This document shows positions 1 through 5,060 of a stretch of DNA of 5,060 nucleotides, in pieces (position 1 is the stretch's first letter; the number at the start of each line of letters is the position of its first letter). A program made the position numbers and the translations under genes. A model generated the notes under the pieces. It did no database searches and was not told the DNA's origin. It saw only the letters and a program-made list of their open reading frames with translations. The DNA comes from Verrucomicrobiota bacterium (GTDB lineage Bacteria; Verrucomicrobiota; Kiritimatiellia; B70-G9), in the NCBI GenBank assembly GCA_003641465.1, contig QNAJ01000128.1, forward strand, positions 1 through 5,060. Direction: 5' to 3'.

Positions 1-2289
1 CACTATGGGCGCATTTGTCCTATTGAGACTCCCGAAGGACCGAATATCGGGCTGATTTCGTCGCTCAGTTCATACGCGCGCGTGAACGAATACGGGTTTA
101 TCCAGACGCCGTACCGCAAGGTCAAGAACGGACGGGTGACCGACGAGGTTGAGTATCTGACGGCGGACGAAGAGGAAGGTTACGTCATTGCGCAGGCGAA
201 TGCGCCGATTGATGAAAAGGGTCGTTTCACCAGCGATCGTATATCGGTACGCTACCGTGGTGAATTTCTGGAGGTTGCGCCGGACCGTGTGGACTACATG
301 GATGTTTCGCCGAAGCAACTGGTAAGTGTCGCTGCGAGCCTGATTCCGTTCCTGGAGCACGACGACGCCAACCGGGCACTGATGGGATCCAACATGCAGA
401 GGCAGGCGGTCCCCCTGATGGTTACGGAGCCGCCGCTGGTTGCAACGGGCATGGAAGAGAGGGTGGCGCGCGATTCGCGTGTGGTCTGTGTGGCGCAACG
501 GAGCGGGAAGGTGGCTTACGTTTCGGCGGACAAGATTATCATATCGAAAGACGGGCGGCGTCCTACGCGGCGGACGCCCAAGTCGGACTATCAGGTCTAT
601 CATTTGCGCAAGTTCATGCGGTCCAACGGCGGCACCTGCTACAACCAGAAACCGATCGTCAGGGTCGGCCAGAAAGTGAAGAAGGGACAGATCATCGCGG
701 ACGGGCCGGCCACCTCTGGGGGCGAGCTGGCATTAGGCCGCAATGTGCTGGTGGCCTTCATGCCTTGGGGTGGGTACAACTTTGAGGATGCCATTCTGAT
801 CAGCGAGAAGCTGGTGAAGGAGGATGTGTACACATCCATTCATATTGAGGAATTCGAGTGTGGGGCCCGCGATACCAAGCTGGGTCCCGAAGAGATTACC
901 CGTGACATACCCAACGTCGGTGATGAAGCGCTCAAGAATCTGGACCACGGCGGCATTGTGCGGGTGGGGGCTGAGGTCAAGCCGGGCGACATCCTCGTCG
1001 GAAAGATTACGCCCAAGACCGAGACCGAGCTGACTCCGGAGGAGCGCCTTTTACGTGCGATCTTCGGCGAGAAGGCTGCGGACGTGCGGGATACTTCACT
1101 GCGGGTGCCCAGTGGTACGTCGGGAATCGTAATGCGGGTGAAGATTTCGGCGCGCAATCCGGTTCGGCGGACCAAACTGACCCAGGCGGAGAAGGCGCGT
1201 CATGCCAAAGCGCTCAAGGAGGAATACAAGGCCAAGAAGCAGGAGCTGATGGAGAAGCTCACCGAGGCGCTGAGCAACATTCTGCTGGGGGAGAAGATCC
1301 CTCTGGATGTAGTGGACATCGAGACCGGCGACATAATAATTCCGGCCAATCGCAAGATCACCAAGACGTTGTTGAGGAAGCTGGCGGCGGCGTACGACCA
1401 TATTTCGATTGATCCCAGTCCCATCCAGATCAAGATCCAGGGGGTTATTGATGAATACGCCGCGAAGATAGCCGATCTGGAAGCTGATCAGGAGCGCGCC
1501 CTGGAGCGTCTGGAGAGCGGCGACGAAATAGATCCGGGCATCATCAAGCAGGTGAAGGTGTATGTTGCCAGCAAGAAGAAGCTGGCGGTTGGCGACAAGA
1601 TGGCGGGGCGTCACGGCAACAAAGGGGTCATCGCCAAGATACTGCCGGAGGAGGATATGCCGTTCCTGCCTGATGGGACGCCGGTGGAGATTGTGTTGAA
1701 TCCGCTGGGAGTCCCCTCGCGCATGAATGTAGGGCAGATTCTGGAAACGCATCTCGGTCTGGCGTGTAAAGCGTTGGGGCTGTACGTGTCCAGTCCGGTA
1801 TTCGATGGGGTGTCGGAAAAGAAGATTCGAGACCTATTGCAGCAGGCGGGGGTTGCGGAGGATGGCAAGACGGTTCTGTATGACGGCCGGACCGGCGAGC
1901 CGTTTGATCAGAGGGTGACGGTGGGCTACATCTACATGCTGAAACTGCATCATCTGGTCAGCGACAAGATTCATGCGCGCGCGGTGGGTCCCTACTCGCT
2001 GGTCACGCAGCAGCCCCTGGGTGGTAAGGCCCAGTACGGCGGGCAACGGTTCGGTGAAATGGAGGTCTGGGCCATGGAGGCCTACGGTGCAGCCTATGCC
2101 CTGCAGGAGCTGTTGACGGTGAAGAGCGATGATATCCGCGGGCGCACCCGGATATATGAGTCCATCGTGAAGGGGACAAACACACTGGAGGCCGACCGGC
2201 CGGAATCGTTTAACGTGCTGGTCAAGGAGCTTCAGAGTCTGGCGCTGGACGTACAGATAGGCAGTCATTCGAAGACACCGGCTTTGTAA
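1..2289 (+). CDS. rpoB: DNA-directed RNA polymerase subunit beta, C-terminal part (5' end outside window)
   Basis: This is the beta subunit of bacterial RNA polymerase, which forms one pincer of the enzyme and part of the catalytic centre. Frame 1 is open from base 1 to the TAA at 2287-2289, giving 762 residues. The first residue (H of HYGRICPIETPEGPNIGL) matches about E. coli residue 554, so roughly 550 N-terminal residues, including rifampicin cluster I, lie upstream. Rifampicin cluster II (residues 10-20) looks wild type, with P11, N15 and I19. GYNFEDAILISE holds the acidic pair E262/D263 (E. coli E813/D814). GDKMAGRHGNKG holds the active-site lysines K533 and K541 (E. coli K1065/K1073). 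H658 matches E. coli H1237, and GGKAQYGGQRFGEMEVW starts at residue 674. Residues about 385-520 form a charged, probably helical insert in the E. coli SI2 position. The tail MPESFNVL-like block (PESFNVLVKELQSLALDV) is followed by about ten extra residues. rpoC follows after 37 bases, so the genes are presumably cotranscribed. The identification is certain; the left truncation is only the window edge. Confidence 0.99.
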   Translation, partial: HYGRICPIETPEGPNIGLISSLSSYARVNEYGFIQTPYRKVKNGRVTDEVEYLTADEEEGYVIAQANAPIDEKGRFTSDRISVRYRGEFLEVAPDRVDYMDVSPKQLVSVAASLIPFLEHDDANRALMGSNMQRQAVPLMVTEPPLVATGMEERVARDSRVVCVAQRSGKVAYVSADKIIISKDGRRPTRRTPKSDYQVYHLRKFMRSNGGTCYNQKPIVRVGQKVKKGQIIADGPATSGGELALGRNVLVAFMPWGGYNFEDAILISEKLVKEDVYTSIHIEEFECGARDTKLGPEEITRDIPNVGDEALKNLDHGGIVRVGAEVKPGDILVGKITPKTETELTPEERLLRAIFGEKAADVRDTSLRVPSGTSGIVMRVKISARNPVRRTKLTQAEKARHAKALKEEYKAKKQELMEKLTEALSNILLGEKIPLDVVDIETGDIIIPANRKITKTLLRKLAAAYDHISIDPSPIQIKIQGVIDEYAAKIADLEADQERALERLESGDEIDPGIIKQVKVYVASKKKLAVGDKMAGRHGNKGVIAKILPEEDMPFLPDGTPVEIVLNPLGVPSRMNVGQILETHLGLACKALGLYVSSPVFDGVSEKKIRDLLQQAGVAEDGKTVLYDGRTGEPFDQRVTVGYIYMLKLHHLVSDKIHARAVGPYSLVTQQPLGGKAQYGGQRFGEMEVWAMEAYGAAYALQELLTVKSDDIRGRTRIYESIVKGTNTLEADRPESFNVLVKELQSLALDVQIGSHSKTPAL

Positions 2290-2311
2290 TGCTGCATAGT
2301 TGGAAGCGATC

Positions 2312-2318
2312 GGGAGGG
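2312..2318 (+). promoter_or_regulatory. Ribosome binding site of rpoC
   Basis: The sequence GGGAGGG, with GGAGG at 2313-2317, lies in the 37-base rpoB-rpoC spacer. Nine bases separate it from the GTG at 2327. The wider GGAGGGTGAT resembles the full anti-Shine-Dalgarno complement with one extra G. This decides the rpoC start: an in-frame GTG at 2318 abuts the motif and a TTG at 2300 precedes it, while an in-frame TAG at 2297 blocks anything further upstream. The first in-frame ATG is about 100 codons downstream, inside the conserved N-terminal region. The spacer shows no terminator-like hairpin with a T-run and no convincing promoter, which fits readthrough from rpoB. Confidence 0.85.
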
Positions 2319-2326
2319 TGATAACC

Positions 2327-5060
2327 GTGGCGCAAGAAAGCACAGCAATTGCGGATCTGCTTGCTCCGGAGGAGGGATTTGACTTTGTCCGCATATCTCT
2401 GGCGTCTCCGGAGACGATTCGCTCGTGGAGTCGAGGGGAAGTCAAGAATCCCGAGACGATTAACTACCGCACTTTCAAACCCGAAAAAGGGGGACTGTTT
2501 TGCGAGCGGATCTTCGGCCCTACCAAGGACTGGGAATGCAGTTGCGGTAAGTATAAGAGGATCAAGCACAAGGGCGTGATCTGCGACCGCTGTGGGGTGG
2601 AGGTGACCCACTCGCGTGTCCGCCGCGAGCGTATGGGTCATATCGAGCTTGCCGTGCCGGTATCCCACATCTGGTTCTTCAAGTGTACCCCCAGCCGCAT
2701 GGGGCTGGTGCTGGACATGACTGCGCGCGAGCTGGAGCGGGTGCTGTACTACGAGGACTATATGGTCGTTGACCCGGGCGATACGCCTCTGAAGGAAAAA
2801 CAGCTGCTCAACGAGATCGAGTATCATGAGGCGCTGGAACGGTATGGTGACGGGTTTGTTGCCAAGATGGGTGCCGAGGCAGTCCGGGACGTAATGAAGA
2901 AGATTGACTTGGAGGAGCTGTGGCATGAGCTCCAGGCCGAGATGCAGGGCACCAGAAGCCGGCAGACCCGCAAGAAGCTGGTCAAGCGGATGAAGCTCAT
3001 CGAGGGTCTGCTGCAAAGTTCGGCGCGGCCGGAGTGGATGATCCTGGAAGTCTTGCCGGTAATCCCGCCTGACCTGCGTCCGCTGGTGCCTCTAGAAGGA
3101 GGCCGTTTTGCGACCTCGGATCTTAATGACCTGTACCGGCGAGTAATCAACCGGAACAACCGGTTGAAGAACCTGTTTCAGTTGAAGACTCCGGATGTGA
3201 TCATCCGGAACGAGAAGCGGATGTTGCAGGAGGCGGTGGACGCCCTGCTGGACAACGGGCGCCATGGCCGGCCGGTTACCGGCGCGGGGAATCGTCCCCT
3301 GAAGTCGCTGAGCGATATGCTCCGGGGAAAGCAGGGCCGATTCCGCCAGAACCTGCTGGGCAAGCGGGTGGATTACTCCGGCCGCTCGGTCATTGTTATC
3401 GGGCCGGAGCTGAAGCTGAGTCAATGCGGTCTTCCCAAGAAGATGGCGCTGGTGCTGTTCGAGCCGTTTATCATCCGCGGTCTTAAGGAGCGGGGCCTCG
3501 CACATACGGTCCGGATTGCAAAGAAGATGATCGAGCGTGAGGATCCCGAAGTCTGGGATGTGCTGGATGACGTCACGCGCGGGCATACGGTTTTGCTGAA
3601 CCGTGCTCCTACGCTGCACCGCCTGAGCATCCAGGCGTTTGAGCCAGTGCTTATCGAGGGTGAAGCCATCCGCATCCATCCGCTGGTGTGTACGGCCTAC
3701 AATGCGGACTTCGACGGGGACCAGATGGCGGTGCACATTCCGTTGTCAATCGAGGCACAGCTTGAATCGCGTCTGCTGATGCTGGCGCCCAACAACATCT
3801 TTTCGCCTTCCAGTGGTAAACCCATCACTACGCCTACGCAGGACATTGCGCTGGGATGCTATTATCTGACCATGCCCTCGCAGCAGGATCGGATACGCTC
3901 CCGGGTTGGCGCGGAACAGGAGGGGCGCGAGAGCCTGCCCATTCTGGCGGATGCCGATGAGGTTCACACTGCCTACGATGAAGGTGTGTTGAAGATTCAC
4001 GACCGCATACGATTCCGGAATCCGGATCATGGTCGTGAGACCCGTTACGGTGATTCTGAGCACACGGTGATCGAAACCACGGTCGGGCGGGTGTTCTTCA
4101 ACGAGTTGTGGCCGGATTCGCTGGGATTCTATAACGGGACGGTTACCAAGAAGGTGCTCGAGGAGATGATCTGGAACTGCTATCAGCTGGAAGGCCACGA
4201 GGTGACCGTTGCGGTACTGGATGAGCTGAAGAGGCTGGGCTTTGAGTATGCCACGCTGGGAGGCATCTCCATTGCGATGACCGACATGGTGATACCTCCG
4301 GAGAAGGAGAAAATCATCGGTAATGCCCGGCGTCAGATCGAAGAAGTGGAGAAGCAGTACCGGAATGGACTGATTACCGATGGTGAGAGGTACAACAAGA
4401 TCATAGATATCTGGACCCACAGCACTGAAGAGATTTCCAATGTGCTGTTCAGCGCTATGGAGTTCAATGCGGGGCGGCCGGAGACCAACCCGATATTCAT
4501 GATGGTCGATTCAGGGGCGCGGGGTAGTCGCCAGCAGATCAGACAGCTGGCGGGTATGCGCGGGCTGATGGCGAAACCTTCGGGTGAAATCATTGAGAGA
4601 CCCATCCTGTCCAACTTCCGGGAAGGTCTCAGCGTGCTGGAATACTTCATCAGTACCCATGGTGCGCGGAAGGGGCTGGCGGATACGGCGCTTAAGACAG
4701 CGGATGCCGGGTACCTGACGCGGAAGCTCGTGGATGTCTCCCACGATGTCATCATCGTGGAGCAGGATTGTAATACGCTTAACGGCATTGAGGTCTCTGC
4801 ACTCTACGAAGGGGACGAAGAGCTGGTGCCCTTGGAGCGCCGGATAATCGGGCGGACAGCATTGGATGATATCCGGGACCCGCACACGAAGGAACTCGTG
4901 GTGGCGGCGGGCCAGGAAATTGATGAGAAGGCGGCGGAACGCATTGTCCGGGCGGGAATCGAAAGTGTTCGGATCCGGAGTGCGCTTACCTGTGAAGCTT
5001 ATCGCGGTGTGTGCGCACGCTGCTACGGCCGGAATCTGGCTACCGGCAGGCCGGTCGAGC
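2327..5060 (+). CDS. rpoC: DNA-directed RNA polymerase subunit beta-prime, N-terminal part (3' end outside window)
   Basis: This is the beta-prime subunit, which carries the catalytic magnesium and forms the clamp of RNA polymerase. Frame 2 is open from the GTG at 2327 to the right edge, giving 911 full codons, about two thirds of a typical 1,350-1,400-residue protein. The N-terminal zinc ribbon has C71, C73, C86 and C89. The sigma-binding clamp helices begin near DLNDLYRRVINRNNRL (D265). The switch/lid block GKQGRFRQNLLGKRVDYSGR follows. The catalytic loop NADFDGDQ supplies D461, D463 and D465. The secondary-channel side includes MMVDSGARGSRQQIRQLAGM, and the bridge helix starts around residue 770 (ISTHGARKGLADTALKTADA). 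The second zinc site is C815, C889, C896 and C899. These landmarks sit one residue later than in E. coli as I recall its numbering, so net indels up to residue 899 are close to zero. The trigger loop lies beyond the window, so any insert there cannot be judged. The start rests on the Shine-Dalgarno at 2312-2318. No internal stop or missing key residue is visible. Confidence 0.99.
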   Translation, partial: MAQESTAIADLLAPEEGFDFVRISLASPETIRSWSRGEVKNPETINYRTFKPEKGGLFCERIFGPTKDWECSCGKYKRIKHKGVICDRCGVEVTHSRVRRERMGHIELAVPVSHIWFFKCTPSRMGLVLDMTARELERVLYYEDYMVVDPGDTPLKEKQLLNEIEYHEALERYGDGFVAKMGAEAVRDVMKKIDLEELWHELQAEMQGTRSRQTRKKLVKRMKLIEGLLQSSARPEWMILEVLPVIPPDLRPLVPLEGGRFATSDLNDLYRRVINRNNRLKNLFQLKTPDVIIRNEKRMLQEAVDALLDNGRHGRPVTGAGNRPLKSLSDMLRGKQGRFRQNLLGKRVDYSGRSVIVIGPELKLSQCGLPKKMALVLFEPFIIRGLKERGLAHTVRIAKKMIEREDPEVWDVLDDVTRGHTVLLNRAPTLHRLSIQAFEPVLIEGEAIRIHPLVCTAYNADFDGDQMAVHIPLSIEAQLESRLLMLAPNNIFSPSSGKPITTPTQDIALGCYYLTMPSQQDRIRSRVGAEQEGRESLPILADADEVHTAYDEGVLKIHDRIRFRNPDHGRETRYGDSEHTVIETTVGRVFFNELWPDSLGFYNGTVTKKVLEEMIWNCYQLEGHEVTVAVLDELKRLGFEYATLGGISIAMTDMVIPPEKEKIIGNARRQIEEVEKQYRNGLITDGERYNKIIDIWTHSTEEISNVLFSAMEFNAGRPETNPIFMMVDSGARGSRQQIRQLAGMRGLMAKPSGEIIERPILSNFREGLSVLEYFISTHGARKGLADTALKTADAGYLTRKLVDVSHDVIIVEQDCNTLNGIEVSALYEGDEELVPLERRIIGRTALDDIRDPHTKELVVAAGQEIDEKAAERIVRAGIESVRIRSALTCEAYRGVCARCYGRNLATGRPVE

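Noticed and set aside
82..84. GTG at 82 as the start of the rpoB frame
   Set aside because: The frame is open and matches beta from base 1. The GTG encodes an internal valine in the conserved segment after the rifampicin cluster II region.
1096..1752. 218-codon open frame on the minus strand opposite the rpoB insert region
   Set aside because: It is a shadow of the codon bias in rpoB. It has no recognisable domain and runs opposite the conserved active-site codons.
2318..2320. In-frame GTG as an alternative rpoC start
   Set aside because: It abuts the best Shine-Dalgarno and would add only three residues. The GTG at 2327 has proper spacing.
2222..3016. 264-codon open frame on the minus strand across the rpoB-rpoC junction
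   Set aside because: It is antisense to two unmistakable, highly conserved genes. Its translation is low-complexity, rich in L, H, Q and R, and resembles no family I know. Such frames are common opposite GC-rich coding sequence.
3271..3283. GCCGGTTACCGGC inverted repeat as a possible operator or recombination site
   Set aside because: It lies inside conserved rpoC codons, its single-base centre cannot form a hairpin, and short GC palindromes are expected by chance.
4011..4022. GATTCCGGAATC perfect 12-base palindrome
   Set aside because: It is an isolated palindrome inside rpoC with no second copy noticed nearby and no associated promoter, so it is probably chance.
3746..4420. 224-codon and neighbouring minus-strand frames opposite rpoC
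   Set aside because: The plus-strand frame matches beta-prime continuously here, and the antisense translations show no family motif.

Overview
This window is the junction of the two large RNA polymerase subunit genes of a bacterium. Both genes are on the + strand in the universal order rpoB then rpoC, and both are cut by the window edges. Positions 1-2289 hold the C-terminal 762 residues of the beta subunit (rpoB). A 37-base spacer (2290-2326) carries a clear Shine-Dalgarno sequence. From 2327 to the right edge lie the first 911 complete codons of beta-prime (rpoC), starting at GTG. There is no other credible gene, no RNA gene, no mobile element and no CRISPR array.

The organism is a bacterium of moderately high GC, about 55-60 % by eye. 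Several beta and beta-prime segments read most like the planctomycete/Lentisphaerae/Kiritimatiellae/Verrucomicrobia (PVC) assemblage as I remember those families. Examples are the beta stretch around residues 200-300, the beta insert with its NRKITKTLLRKL segment, and the beta-prime N-terminus. This placement is inference from memory and not the result of a search. Acidobacteria-like bacteria remain possible, while the indel pattern argues against a typical gammaproteobacterium.

The two products assemble with alpha, omega and sigma into the DNA-dependent RNA polymerase. The window encodes most of the catalytic centre: the beta lysines and acidic residues that contact the nascent RNA and nucleotide, and the beta-prime NADFDGD magnesium loop. 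It also encodes both beta-prime zinc sites, the sigma-binding clamp helices and the bridge helix. All key residues I checked are present, and I see no frameshift or internal stop in either gene.

I found no sign of a previously undescribed system. The observations worth recording are modest: the indel architecture of beta compared with E. coli, a ten-codon reading frame bridging the rpoB stop and the rpoC ribosome binding site, two small perfect inverted repeats inside rpoC, and the likely deep-branching taxonomy.
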